From: Antedon mediterranea
Taxonomy: Eukaryota > Echinodermata > Crinoidea > Comatulida > Antedonidae
Direction: 5' to 3'
Length of the DNA: 60,000 nucleotides
NCBI RefSeq assembly: GCF_964355755.1
Contig: NC_092675.1
Location: 15,887,312 to 15,947,311 of the forward strand
The notes under the pieces were generated by a model. It was not told where the DNA came from. It did no database searches and saw nothing but the letters and a program-made list of their open reading frames with translations. Of the stretch, positions 1-15,100 are shown piece after piece (positions within the stretch are counted from its first letter, which is position 1; every line of letters starts with the position of its first letter). Both the position numbers and the translations under genes were made by a program.

Positions 1-93
1 AAGCATTATCTATCAAATCAAGTAATATAGTATATTTATAGTGTATAATACCATTTGTCATAGGGTCAAGTTTTTATTTAACAGTTCACTTAC

Positions 94-197
94 ACTATAC
101 TTTCGAATTTGACCGTTTAATTCTTCCGGTTCCTTCCACATTACTTTGCATACGTCATTTTCATAGTTTGCTCTTACTTCCGTTGGTGGTGATGGAG
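94..197 (-). CDS. Exon 16: first part of FN3 domain 2
   Basis: The acceptor is AATAG and the donor is a strong GTAAGT. Entering in phase 1 it reads A-P-S-P-P-T-E-V-R-A, then C-K-V-M-W-K-E-P-E, N-G-Q-I-R-K-Y-S. These are strands A-C of an FN3 domain with the core Trp and the N-G-x-I-x-x-Y motif. It ends in phase 0, unlike the other exons, as expected for an intron inside a domain. The remainder of the domain lies outside the window. Confidence 0.82.
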
Positions 198-3100
198 CTA
201 TTCATAATTGGATAAATGAAAATCCATCATAGCTAAAGATTACTTAATTAGTTTGTGGATTATAATTATATTTTTACAAATACGGGACTTGAAATTTCTT
301 ATTATTCTAATTATCATGTTAATTATCAAATAACTAAACAAAACTACATTATTAATTGCATGAGATATATAAATCAATTGGTCTAATTTAAATACATTAG
401 ACCCCATTTGACCACTATAATAATCCTAATACATAATTGTGTTTGGGGACAGGAGACCAATCAGTAAGATTGTTGAACAGGCAAAATGAGAAGCGCCTGC
501 AAATATAATACAATCTCCAAGTCTGAGTCTCATGACAAGTACTACTGTACTTCTTGACATCACCCGGACTATATAAAAAAAACTGTAATACTTTTATCAG
601 TCAAAATAAATAAATGTTTATTGATATTGATATTTATTGATATATGTTTACTGCTTCAATTCTCATCTTTATCATTTTCATAATTGGTTAGTTATTAATG
701 CAATTTTTTTTTATGATCCTTGAAATGGGTGTAAAATGGTTAGTAGAAAATTAGTAAAATGTAAAAGTGATAGGTACTAACTAAATAGAGAGGTTGACAA
801 CAGGAGAGATTTTATAATACTGGTATCAAAATCAAAACTAAAAATATTAATCATGCTGTTATAATATATGTAATTATGGTTTTTTATTAATATAAATTGA
901 AAATAAGCAATTAAAAAAAAAACATACCAAGTTGTATTGAGGTATTAAAAAGAAAGCAGGTTATTACGTAAAAGTAAAAACTGGTTATATGCTCCTTGTA
1001 ATGATCACAACCAAAAACGTAAAAACATGCGACATATTAAAAAACTAAGACTGCACAGCTGATTTTTGTAATAAACAAACGTCCTACCAACTGTACTCAT
1101 ACTAACATAGGAATGGAATGTTTTTTAGTTATTGATAAGACCAAGGCAATCGAAGGCTCTGTCTACACTATCACATCAAATTTTATGCGACACAAAATGT
1201 GATGTGCATATAGAAGGAAGTCATATAACTACCATATTTGGGCATATCACTACCATATTTGGGCACATCACACTACAATTTTTTTGTCAAACTAGTTTGA
1301 TTAAGTATCATGCCAACAAAATGTCATTCAAGTATAAATATTCTGTATAGAAAGATTTTTAACAATGTTTTGAGGAGCCTATTCATTACAAACTATGTTT
1401 TCTTTTACTAGGCTCCTCCACTTTAGACATTAAAATGAAATAAAACTGAAATAAAAATTATGCAGCCAATTTGACTACCTTTTTGCTTAAAATTACTAGT
1501 TAAAATTAATAGTTGTTTTTTTTTATCCAATTTATAGTCAAAGTGGATCTATTAGGTGACATTAAAATTGCATTATTCAACAACTAATTTTTTCAGGGGG
1601 TAATCCTTATTACTTGATTCCCATTATTGTGCAGCTTAGCATTTGCTATCCGATTGAAAATGTAAATATTGAAAGTGAATGTTTTATGTTCATTGAATGG
1701 ACAGAATATATTCATTCATTGAATGATTTGACCATTCCATTCAACTTATGACAATATTCAACTCATAAAAATGTCATTATTTGTATATTATTGTTATCAG
1801 TAAAAAAAGTGCTTCTTTTTGTAAGTTAAATTAGTTTTCTAATTTGCCCTTTCTCAGTGCTTCATACATTTACTTTTTAAAGTTCTTTAACAAATCATGT
1901 TTTGCACAAAATGTACCACATTCACTCATCATCATGTTTACAATATTCTCATAGAAAAAGTACAATAGAAATTGTACTTTACAGCTATAATATATGTAAC
2001 TGTTGTATTGCACTAGCTTGGTACCTGAGATATTTGCATACTCACTATTTATCAAGCAATGGGTTAGCTACCTACACACAAATTAAATGTTTGTTAGTAG
2101 CTATTTAACAATGAATGAAATTAATGCATAATGGACCCTTTATCTCTATTTTGAAGTTATTTGATATTATAACAATGATATTCACCATCTTCTTTTGTTT
2201 TTGTTTCTTCATATTTTGAATCACTTGCTCCTATGTCATTTGTACAGAAAACTCTGATAGTATACTCTGTATCAGGCTGCAGATTCTTGATTGTGTGCGA
2301 TTCATAGTTTTCTGCAAGTTCACTTGTAAAGTTATCTTCGCTGAGCATATAGCCAACAGTGCAATTTATGATTGGTCTATTATTGTTATTTCCTCTTGTC
2401 CAACTAACAGTTATTTGTCGTTCTTCAGGCGTGGTCTGCAGATCGTCAACAGAGTCAGGTTTTTCTGGTAAAATAAAAAGAATTTAAATAATAAAAAGTA
2501 TTATAACACAATTGAGTAAATTCTTGTCATTTAATTGAATGATTGTGGGTCATATAATATTCAATAACTACTTCATTGAACTCTTATAACATAGAGAGTG
2601 CATTTCAGCATATAGTAGTGTGTACAGTGTGTTAACAATAAAAATAATATAAATTTGATTTGATGTAATCTAGCATTAATATATGAAATGGATTGACTTA
2701 CCACCGTAAATGAATACATTATTTACGCTTAATAGAATAAAAGTTTCAGACAATTTTAGAAAGTATGAAAAAGTCAATGAAAACTATACGTACCAAAAAC
2801 AGTTATGGCAAAACTACTCTCCTCAGGTTCAGGCATGGTGTTTACTAGGTCATTCATGGCTGTACATAAATAGTCACCACTATCCTCTCTTGCAATATTG
2901 TAAACAACCAATGAACTGTTTGTTGTGAAGATGTTATTATTAATTTCGATTTGAGAAGTAATGTTGTACTTTCCTTCCTCCTTACTGATTTGCATTTCAT
3001 TAGGATCTATCCAAGTTATCTCAACTTCTGGTGTCCCACTTGCAGAGCAATAAAATGTCAAATTTTCTCCTAATTCCGCTTCTTGGCTTTTAGGCGACAA

Positions 3101-6100
3101 AATAATGTTTGGAGATACTAAAAAATGAGTGTGAAATTGAAATGGTGTATTAAAATTGGTGTAAAGGTAATTTGGTTATCATAACCCAATAAAGTAATGG
3201 GTATTAAGAAACAAAGGCAAAATAAACCATATCTAAATCATGTATGTTTTACTACAATAAATTTTCTCCTAATATCACTTCTTGGTTTTCAGGTGACAAA
3301 CTAATTTCCAGATGTATTAAAAAAAGTGTGAAATTTAAATGGCGATATGAAAATGGGTGTAAAGGTATGTTGGTAATCATAACCCACTAAAACTAAACTG
3401 GGTAATAAGAAACAAAAAAAATAAACCATATTTTAAATATATACATGTTTTACTACTATAAATATTTTCCTAATATAGCTTCTTGGTTTTTAGGTGACAA
3501 AACAATGTTCGGAGGTACCAAAAAAGAGTGTGAAATTTAAATGGTTTTTATATTTAAACATACATGTTTCACTAGTACGATTATATACTTGTTAAAGTAT
3601 TTGAGGCTAAAGCATGTTTTCATCAGCTTATACGGATTTGTTGAGAAAGTTTTTATTTTTGGTCAAGATAAAATTTGACCACTCAGAGCTTAGAAAATGT
3701 GCTTTTAGATGTTAGTTTAGTTCAGCAGACACGCTGTGGAAAAGAAAATCACAGTTGATTTCTTACAGAATTCTGTAAAGAATCAATTATTGATTGTTAG
3801 CTTCTACCAAATATTATTTTAGAATAAACAAACTAACCTTCAACATTGACATCAACATATTCAGTATCTGGTTCCACTCCGTCAACATCAACATATTCCA
3901 ATGGATATAGTGTGCAATTGTACCTGCCAAGATCATCAAAGGTAACATTGGTGATGTTATACATATCAAACTTAGATGTACTTCCCGTAAAATTCTTCAC
4001 GACTTCTCCATCTTTAACCCAGGTTCCACTAATATTCAGCAGATTATAATAACAGCGAAGATGTATATCTTTATTGATGAGTTGAGTTACAACATTGTTC
4101 GTAACATTCAGATTTGTAGCATTGATTGTAGCGCTTAAATCCACTACAAAACAAACAAAATGTTTTAATTGATCATTAAAAAAAAAAGTCAGTAATGTAT
4201 TTATTCACTTGCTAAAACTATTATGAAAAACTGGCTACTAAAAGGTGTGCACTAAATCTGTTAAAGTTAACCCTTTCACTGCGTATACCCGGTACTACCG
4301 GGTATAAACAAACGTCGTTGAAATACGCATACCCGGTAATACCAGGTATGAGCAAAACAATTATTTAATCGTATTTGCCTATAATATATGGCACCCTCTA
4401 TATTCCTTCGATGAACTTGAATAATTTTGCAAGTCATTAAAAAAACGGCCCTCTATAGTTGTATTATCGTCTTGAAAATAATGCGCCCTCTATAGTTAAT
4501 TATATATAGTATAGTATATAATAGTATTTCTATCTTGGAAAGTTGTTTTGAGTAGCGTAATGGCGGCCATTTTGAAAGTAACACAAATTTACCAGCCCCA
4601 ATAGGGCAACATCGTGTTTATCACAACAAACAAACAAAAAAATTCTGAAAAAATAGTTAGTTTTTGTACTATAGTGAATTATTGGAAACTGTCATTATTT
4701 TCTCGATTTTGCCCCAAAACTTTGATTTGTTCATAATTTTTATAAAACAATAAAAATAATTTAATTTTTTTTAAATATTTTTATTTGTTATACGTACTTC
4801 ATCAATATCCAGTTGGGAAAACGTATTCCATAAGAATTTCTTATAGAAAATATAGTTTTTATCATTGAATAGATAAAAAACTCGAAATCCAAAATACCTG
4901 TAATGACGTCACATGACGTCATCAATATGCAAATTACTTTTTTTTTATACCTAACTGTAAACTAACCCTTTGCCCATCACGCACCACAAAAATAATTACA
5001 CAATTATCTCAATTAGAATTTTTTTGCAATTTATTAAAATATCATATGTTTTTCTTAAATATATATTACGCACAGAGGTGGGAATAATGCGCCGCAGTGA
5101 AAGGGTTAAGGTTATTATTGTTTATTCGCCATGGAAACCTTTAACAATAAGACCGTCAAACTTTTCCTATGGTTCAATAAGCTTTTCAAAATATATAATA
5201 ACATCAATATAATGTCAAAATACTTGAATCATAATATCTAATATCAAATTTAGATAATTAATAATGTATATATTGCTTGAAACAAAATGTTGAATGAAAA
5301 CTTACTGTAATTGCAATCAAATCCATATTGTTCTTTTTCTTTACACGATGGACAAGAACCATCTGAAGGCACACAAACTGTATTGTTGACACATGCACAA
5401 CTACCGCAATTCCGTCCAAATGTACCAACCTCACAATCTATAAGGCCAAATAATTTGTACAAAACATTACATTATATCAAACATCGTATATCTCTAACAA
5501 ACCATTTCACTCTTTTATCAACTAAAGCCAAAGTATAGTCATGTCTCGGGACCATTCTATAGTCACCACAAGGTACTGTAGGCTTTTGCCAATAGAGCTT
5601 CTAGGAATGGATGACTATAGTTGGGAGCAGGAACGCTAGTAGACCAAACCCGGTATCATTTGATTACGATAATTAGGGAAATTACATCACAAATGCTTTA
5701 ATTTGGCAAACATACTTAATAAATGGTCAAAAGGTCACATAAAATTATAATTGGTAAACATTAGCAAGCTATCATATCAGAACGGTACACAGTATTTAAA
5801 AAACTGTAACGGTTGTAGAACGTGGACGGGATACACATTTAGCTCATCATGGTCGTTAAAATTACTTTGTATACCATCTCTTCTTATGGCTCTTTAAGGG
5901 CGCTATATACATGTGGAACCATATTCCTCAAAGATGTATTGTCCCTTTGACTAATTCCAAAAAAATTAAAAATTAAAAATTTCGAAAAAAGGTGGGTCGT
6001 TTTGAAGTATCATAATAGTTATTAACTTTCACCAAAAATGTTTCGAAAAAAAAAATAATTTAACTGAAATACAGACGTTTTTTTGTTAAAAAAATAACTT

Positions 6101-9100
6101 TGACTTCCAGTCAAAATTTTCAATCAAAACATATCCCATAATGAAACGCACTTGTTTGGCTACTCTGTATGCATAATCATAAAACTTCCTCATGATCCGT
6201 GTGAAAATACCTTCTTAACCGTGACGAGTTGTAAACAATCCTAATTTAGCATATGCATAATGCGTACTCATGGTTTGAAATCTTTGTTTACTTTCGCTCG
6301 TGACGATTTTCCAGATGAAATGTAATTAAACTAATTTACCTGTTAATTACGTAAACTTGTTGTTTTTGGTTCGAATTTTCGACTTAAAGTGAATAACTTT
6401 AATATTACTTTCATATGGCCACTTTAATTTTAGAATATTTTGACCTTCATTTTTTTGTGTTTCAAGGGACAATACATCTTTAACCATTTTCAATTTACTA
6501 GAATTGTAACATTAATTAATGATTTCAGTAAATATTTAAACCAAACATCGTTGTATAAAAGTGTGAGTCAGTTTTATCAGTATAACTATTTTTTTTGTAA
6601 TTCAAAAGTTGAGTTAAAGTTAACAAACAAACAAATATACATATAAAAGTATACATCATCTAATACTGTATTGACAGAAGCTGTGAAAATGACCAATATT
6701 CAACAACATGCTATAATTATTAATAGAAATTATAAAATAAAATCTTAATTCTATGAAAGTGTTATCGATGAAAAATATAGCCAACTTGTCCATCCAGACT
6801 TTAAAATACATTCTGAAAAAAACAGATTTCCAAAATAAGAAACCAGTTATCAGAGACACAAGACATTTTGGGCCACCCCAAAATAAACCAAACATTTTAG
6901 GGCAACTTAATGTGTCTAGTTTTGGGTGAGTATTAGGTAAAAATGAAAACAATTACATGAAAAATGGACTTCATATTTTTAAAAAAAGAAAAAAAAAAGT
7001 AGTGAAACATTATCTATACTATAACAAAATGCTACAGTGAATATGGTGAATGTATAAAAAATATGCAATATTTAATAACTAAACAGAACACACTAGAATT
7101 AATTGTTAAAAAAACATCTCAAAATGTAATAAATGAAATAAATATTGTTGTTACCGTAGGTAATATTTTTTTTGAAATCTTTAATTTAATTATTGAAACA
7201 ATAGAAAATAAATTTAAATAAACAAAAATTTGCCACATATTAACGTTACAACTTTTACCAGTAATAAAAATGGTTAGATTTACTAACTAGAAGTATGGGA
7301 ATTAAAAAAAATTAACAAATTATTACGTAAACTTTACCAATACTAATAACTAATTCCAAATAAACTAATATTTTATTAGAATTTATAATAAATTTGATTT
7401 TAAAAAAATTAGCAATTAATAATTGTACAAGTAATATAAACAATGCTTTACCTGTAGGTTCTTGAATGTAGATAAAAGAAATAGTTATATAATTAATTAA
7501 AATTATATTTATTCTATCTCTTAACATCATTTATACATTTTATAAGCATTAATTTTAATTAATGTATTTTTATAAAGATATACAGTAATCCAATTATATT
7601 TTTTTTTAATCATTACAAATACAACATTTGTATACAAAATAGCATTTGAGAAAGAGGAATGCAGAAAAATGTTATACCTGAAAAAATACTCATCTCATTT
7701 TCATCTTAAAAGTTGAAATAAGTTAAAACTAGAAAAATGTTTGTAAATACAGTATATGCTTTATGAGATGAAACATCCTATTGGTAAAATCAAATCGTTT
7801 GAATTTATATATTATACAGTAGTCTCATTAAATCAATCTATAAAAAACAGTAGTTTATGTAGAATTTTATTATTTTTATTAGCACATTAAATCAAAATTA
7901 ATAAAAAAAAATGCTTGACCTGGAAGGTAGATAAACAAAAGAAGAAAGAAATATTTAAACAGTTTGAAAATTATACAGTATTTACAGTTTATAATATTTA
8001 TTATAGTTTATTTATATATATGTTAGCAAAATAAACAAATTAATTATTATTTCTTATATGTATTATTTATATCAAATTGTTTCATTGACAAATGGGATTG
8101 CAAACAATATATTTACCTATAACTGTCAGAGTAAAGGTACAAGTTCCGTTATTTCCAGCTTCATCTGTAGCAGTACATTTTATTGGATTATCACCTTCAT
8201 TAAATTCAGAACCACTTGGTGGAATACAATTTGGGACAGATACAACGCCAACATTATCGGTAGCGGTCGGTAGAGTGTAGTAGGCAACTGCTGTGTTATC
8301 ACCATCTAGTAATACATTTTCAGTGTCGTCTTTGCAGTCTAAAATTGGCTTTTCATCATCTATAAAACAAAACAAGATTTTCTCAGTTACAATGTGTTGA
8401 TATTACGAGCCAACTACCCAAGAAAGTATTAAATTACTGTAAATATAATCTTGTCAAAAGAGTGGAGGATAAAGCTTGACTGTAAATTGCAATTTAAAAA
8501 AAAAAAATATAACTGACGAAACAGAAGGAATCTCATCAAATAATTTTTAAAAAGTGACGCTAGGTTTTTGAAACAATTTAATTTGTTTACTTCTCTGCAT
8601 TCAACATCAAACAAAAACATGTAACTAAACTAAAGTGATTGAGCTAAATTATTTTTTTCAAAGTGAGTTTTATTAAACAATTTAATTTGTTTACTTCTCT
8701 GCATTCAATATCGAAAATATGTAACCAAAGAAAATATAAATTTGTTTAGTACAACTCATACTATAAGAAGTGTTTGAGCTCGTCTTTTTCTCTTTCTTTC
8801 TTTTTCTTTTCTTCTATATTGAGAAAACTTTAAAGAATATTGTAACTTTTGTTTTTAGTACATTTAAACACACTATATTTTATCTATACAAATGAAAGGG
8901 AGAGAATGAAAAATAGACCCAAAAGAACAAAGCTTCAACAAGCTGGGTATGTGCCAATATGACTAATTATTACCTCCGCCAAGGAGGTTATATTTTCACC
9001 CTGTATGTTTGTGTGTGTGTGTGTCTGTCTGTCTGTGAACAGGTTGGAGGCCACAGTTTTTATCCGATTCTCACCAAATTTGGCCACAATGATCTATGCC

Positions 9101-12100
9101 CCAAAAGCTCGGACGAGTTCGAATTTGAGGGTAAAGGTCATAGGTCAAGGTCACAACTAACAAAAAACTATTTTACTGCCTAGAGACCACAGTTTTTATC
9201 CGATTCTCACTAAACTTAGCCACAATGATCAATGACTCATCATATAATTGTGGTTAAATTTTGAAGGGTCAGGGTCAAAGATCAAGGTCCACAAAAAAAA
9301 AAAAAATAAAAAAATAATAATAAAAAAAAAACCTCAGCGGGACTTGAACCAGCGATCTCAACTGTGAGAGGCTGGATACATAACCATTACACCAAACTCT
9401 CATCCACAACCTTTTAGTGTGCAGTTAGCCTATTTACACTTTAGAACTAATAAAAAAAAATATTTAAAAAAATATATATATTTTCCGGGAATAGTTTATG
9501 TAGAGGAATTTTACAGTAGGCGGAGGTTTGTACTCTCGGAGTACCCTCTAGTTATGTTATGTTTTAAAAAGATATACCAGGGAGTTGTTAATTAACAACT
9601 CCCTGGATATACTGTATAAAATATATACATGTTATAAAGACATGCTTTTTTCAACACATTGTTTTTGAAATTTTTTATATTTTTGTCATGGAATGAAAGA
9701 ATGAATAAAGGTCGGTATAGGCCTACCCACAAAAGAGAAAAAAAAATGATATACCTGACACTGTTACAGTAAAGTTGCATTTAACTTCATTCATACTGCC
9801 GTCTTCAGCAGTACAATTAACAATTGTTGGCCCTAGAGGAAAGTTTTCTGGAAATGAGCAATTAGCATTAAGTGTCCCATCAACATTATCGGTTGCATTC
9901 ACTTGTGGTACGTATGTTGAATATGCCTTGCCCTCATCAGTAGGAAGGGATTTGTTCCCTGGACAGTTCAGTACTGGATTTTCATCGTCTGAAAATTTAA
10001 TACATAAATTTAATAGATTTTTTTTCTTTAAAAAACTACAATAAAATCATACTAAGGCATTCAAATAGAATAGTAGCATTGAATAAAAATAATAATAAAA
10101 TCTTTTTCCCAGGTTTTCATTACAAAATATATGTCTAACAATATACCGTATCATGTTAAAAGTAAAGCGAGTTATATCTACATAAAAATACCAATGGTCA
10201 AATGGTAGGATGTTCATTTTAAGTTCAAATCTTAACTCAATTGGTTTCACTGTACAGATTTTCTCATCTTAACAATTTACACACTGCTTTTGTTTAAGAT
10301 TATTCAATATACGGTACTTTTATACATGTACTAATGTGTAGAGTAATCAATATTTATTTTTGTCAAGACTTGCAATTTTTTTTTTATCTGTTATCGTAAA
10401 TTAATTATTAAAAAATATTATTGTTTTTAATCATTATCTTTTTGAATAAAACATACTTTCTTTAACATAAATGCAATAACTTAATACACAAATATAACTT
10501 CTATTAATTTGTAGTCAACAAGCAAAAGAATTAAGGTCTTGCAGTATATAATAGTTACTGTAGATAGAAATAGAGTTATTTCCACTACGTTGCATACTGA
10601 TGGACATGCCCATTCAACTCCACAAAGTGTCTATCGGCCAATAGATGGTCAAGGCGTGTTCTAAACACTGAGGACAAATGTAATATATTGTATTAAAATA
10701 TTTTATTGAATCAATTTTCAGTATTTTGTACAGAAATTATGATGGTGGTGGAGGTAAAATATCATAAAAAATGTACCAAATGCACGGATTAGAAAGACAT
10801 GCTTTTGTATCCGTAAGATTTTTATGGAAAGTGGTCGCTAATGAGGGTTGTCGGCACATGGATGTTCTACTGCACATACATTCTTTTAAGATTCATTAAC
10901 TATAGCCATTTCATTCCCATAATTCCTATGTATATGGCTGGCACGACCAGGTTCCTACAAACGGAAGGTAAAAGAGTTTTTTGAAAGTTGTTTGAACATG
11001 CTCCATGTTAGCTGAAGAATAGAAGAAAATATGTTAATTGCCTTCACATTCTCCAAGAAGTTTGTTTGATCTAAAATCGGGCACATGCTACCTTGCTCAA
11101 ACTCTAACCTTTGACCTGAAACTGAAAACTACAGTGAGCTCTGTTGTTTGCGTGGTCAGTTGCAACGCAAGATACATTAAATGAAAAATTGGCAGGGTAA
11201 CGTCCAACTTTCAAGTCACATCCGAGCATGACTGACCCTGAGTTATCCACAACGTATGGGTCATGCCAATTTACCAATCCTTTACTGTCATGTAGATCGG
11301 TTGATACAGACAGATATTCAGGGCATATTATCATCGGTGGCTCCTTATCTGTAAGCAAGGTACTAGAATGATTTATATAATGATTACAAAGTATATAAAG
11401 TTATCCTAAAATATCACACAGTGAAAATTAGAAAATTAGCTGCTGCGATGCAACAAGAAAGTGAATGCACAGGCAAAAGAGATCAGACCAAATTCTTTCA
11501 TAATATTAAAAAGGCATTCCAAAAAACTGTTTTGAGCCAGTCCATTGGTGTACGGTATGGAGAGTAGACTTTATTACAAATGTATCTTATACTCAATTGA
11601 ATAACTCCATAAATGAACGCTTATTATGAAAACGAGTATGGCTCTCAATCATTGTAATTAAATTCAGGTTAATGAATAGAGAATTATTTCCTTATTATAC
11701 AAAGTTGAATATAACTGATATCAACTCAGTCTTAAGCATAGAAAGCCCTTAACAAATGACAAATACTATTTTAAACACATAAACACAAACATTACATCTA
11801 ATGTAATTCAGCTCCAGTAGTACTGATCTGAAATAACATGCATAGAGTTTATGATGAATGAACAAACTGTAACTAACCTTCAACAATTATATCAAAACTA
11901 CAACTGCCTGTATTCCCTGCACTATCAGTGGCATTACAAGTTATTGTGGTTTGACCAACTTGCACAGGATCTCCAGATGCAGGATCACAAGTTACTTGTA
12001 AATCCTGATCAACGTTGTCCTTGACCGTCGGGTCAACAAACGTAACCATGGCATAATTTTTACCGAGATCAGTTGCGTAAGAAGCATTAATAACAGGGCA

Positions 12101-15100
12101 AATAATAACTGGCATTTCAAAATCTACAGACAAAATGGCATGTAAAGCTAACTACCTTTGCAAAAGCATTTCTTTTGTATTTAGTTTTGTAAGAAATTGC
12201 TATTCTAATTCTACATAAATAGTCAAACTTAACTACAAATTTATTAAAAACAAATTACAGTAAGCAAGCATAAATATTTTAGTCCTCTTTGTCATTTTCT
12301 ACTAAAATAAAATTGCATAAATTATACCACAATGGTAAACACAATGGTAAAACAAAAACATTGTAACGGTTATTATAATTCACAGTCTACAATAACATAA
12401 TTACAACTTACCTGCTATTGTAACTTCAAATGTACAGAAATTAGAATTGCCAGCATCATCTTGAGCTGTACAATTAACTACAGTAGTACCAACAGCAAAC
12501 ATGTCCCCTGATAGCGGCATACAAGTGACAGTAACTGGTCCATCTACATTATCTGTTGCTGTAGGTGTGGTATATGAAACGAGAGCTTTAGCTGAACCTG
12601 CATCAGTAGCATTCATGATGTTAGGTGGACAAGTGAAATTAGGGGCTTGGCCATCTGAAACAAAATTAAAATATAATGTTTATTATGTACCCTGCTTTGA
12701 TGCATTGTTCCCTAAAAACATGAAAAATGAAGAGTAATAAAAAAAGATTTGAATTTTTTCATTTATAAAAAGACAAAATAAACGGTTAAATTCAACCAAT
12801 TGACTTCCAGCCAAATTTTTGCTTTAAATTAATTATTTTCAGGTAAATATTTTGTTTTCTGATCCAATTTTTGGTCAACATGAATACTATTATGGGACAT
12901 TAAAATGGCATATTCAACAAAAACGTTTATTTTTTTAAGGAGACAATATATCTTTAATATCTTTGATTGTAAACATGATTTCCATCTATACATGCAGGTA
13001 GATCGGACATTAGTATATTGAAGTACATACATGCAGGTAGATCGGACATTGGTATATTGAAGCACATACATGCAGGTAGATCGGACATTAGTATATTGAA
13101 GTACATACATGCAGGTAGATCGGACAATAGTATATTGAAGTACATACATGCAGGTAGATCGGACATTAGTATATTGAAGTACATACATGCAGGTAGATCG
13201 GACATTGGTATATTGAAGTACATACATGCAGGTAGATCGGACATTAGTATATTGAAGTACATACATGCAGGTAGATCGGACATTGGTATATTGAAGTACA
13301 TACATGCAGGTAGATCGGACATTAGTATATTGAAGTACATACATGCAGGTAGATCGGACATTAGTATATTGAAGTACATACATGCAGGTAGATCGGACAT
13401 TGGTATATTGAAGTACATACATGCAGGTAGATCGGACATTAGTATATTGAAGTACATACATGCAGGTAGATCGGACATTGGTATATTGAAGTACATACAT
13501 GCAGGTAGATCGGACATTAGTATATTGAAGTACATACATGCAGGTAGATCGGACATTAGTATATTGAAGTACATACATGCAGGTAGATCGGACATTGGTA
13601 TATTGAAGTACATACATGCAGGTAGATCGGACATTAGTATATTGAAGTACATACATGCAGGTAGATCGGACATTAGTATATTGAAGTACATACATGCAGG
13701 TAGATCGGACATTGGTATATTGAAGTACATACATGCAGGTAGATCGGACATTGGTATATTGAAGTACATACATGCAGGTAGATCGGACATTAGTATATTG
13801 AAGTACATACATGCAGGTAGATCAGACATTGGTATATTGAAGTACATACATGCAGGTAGATCGGACATTGGTATATTGAAGTACATACATGCAGGTAGAT
13901 CGGACATTGGTATATTGAAGTACATACATGCAGGTAGATCGGACATTAGTATATTGAAGTACATACATGCAGGTAGATCGGACATTGGTATATTGAAGCA
14001 CATACATGCAGGTAGATCGGACATTAGTATATTGAAGTACATACATGCAGGTAGATCGGACATTAGTATATTGATTAAATTGCATTGATGTTTTTGAAAG
14101 TTTTACAGTGTGCACACCAAAACAATACTTGAAAATGAATAAATTTATTTCAACGACCCAGAAAACCTACAATATGAAATATTAGCAATGTTACAAGCAT
14201 ACTTGTGATACTGATAAAACACACATTCCAGATATTTAATCTAATTGTTATGTAAAATATAAATCAAGGTAAGGGCGTGTGGCGCAGTGTGTTGGACGTT
14301 GGACTACCGATCGTCAGACCTAGGTTCGAATCCAACTCTCGCCGCATTGCTTGTATCCGTAGGCAAGATACTTTACTTACGTTGCCTCTCTCCACCCAGG
14401 TGTATTTATGGGTACCCAGTTAGATCTAGACACAACTTTGCGCTGGTTACCGGATGCATTATGGGAGTATGTTTCCATACGTGTTTGATCCCAAAAAATA
14501 CTGGGGTAATAATGCTTGTAAAGCGCCTTTGAGCATGATTACTCATGAAAAGGGCGCTATATAAATGTGGTATTATTATTATTATTATTATGCATGCATA
14601 CTTTTTACTATTGTTACCATTTATTTTACTACATAGGATTCACAACAGTTTTATGAAGGGCTGTCAAGACCATAAAACCAGATTTAGATGTTGACAGATC
14701 TAAAATCAAAGCCAACAAGAATCCTCAATAAATCCAAATGTTTTAATTGGTCCGATTAAAAGATTTATATACTTGATGTTCAGTCTCAAGCATGGTGTAC
14801 ATGAGGTCCATGGACTACATGATATCCTAGGAATCATAAAATATATCTGTACAATCAACTGTATATACCAAAAGTTAGGTCACATGAAATGGTAATGTTA
14901 TGGATTTTAGATGCATGTTAGATTGTTACAAGATTGAATATAATATGCATATCATATATTTTATTTATGATGTGTAATATATTTTTAATCAACATTCATA
15001 GGAGGAAGTAATTACAAAAAAATGCCAATGATGAGTCTATAATTATTGAACACCAAGTTAGTTGTAATCATAATCAGTTAATTGATCATACTGACAGTTG

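Noticed and set aside
1870-2108. Overlapping short ORFs on both strands
   Set aside because: They lie in an intron between FN3 exons, have no domain, and are AT-rich.
8959-9183. 74-codon ORF with a C/V-rich run
   Set aside because: It is a translation of the gt/ctgt microsatellite and repeat body at 8966-9556.
9333-9405. Functional tRNA gene
   Set aside because: The acceptor stem does not pair and the block is embedded in a dispersed repeat.
12829-14115. Long ORFs (327-369 codons) on both strands
   Set aside because: They come from a 39-bp repeat whose unit length is a multiple of 3 and has no stop in several frames. No protein features; intronic.
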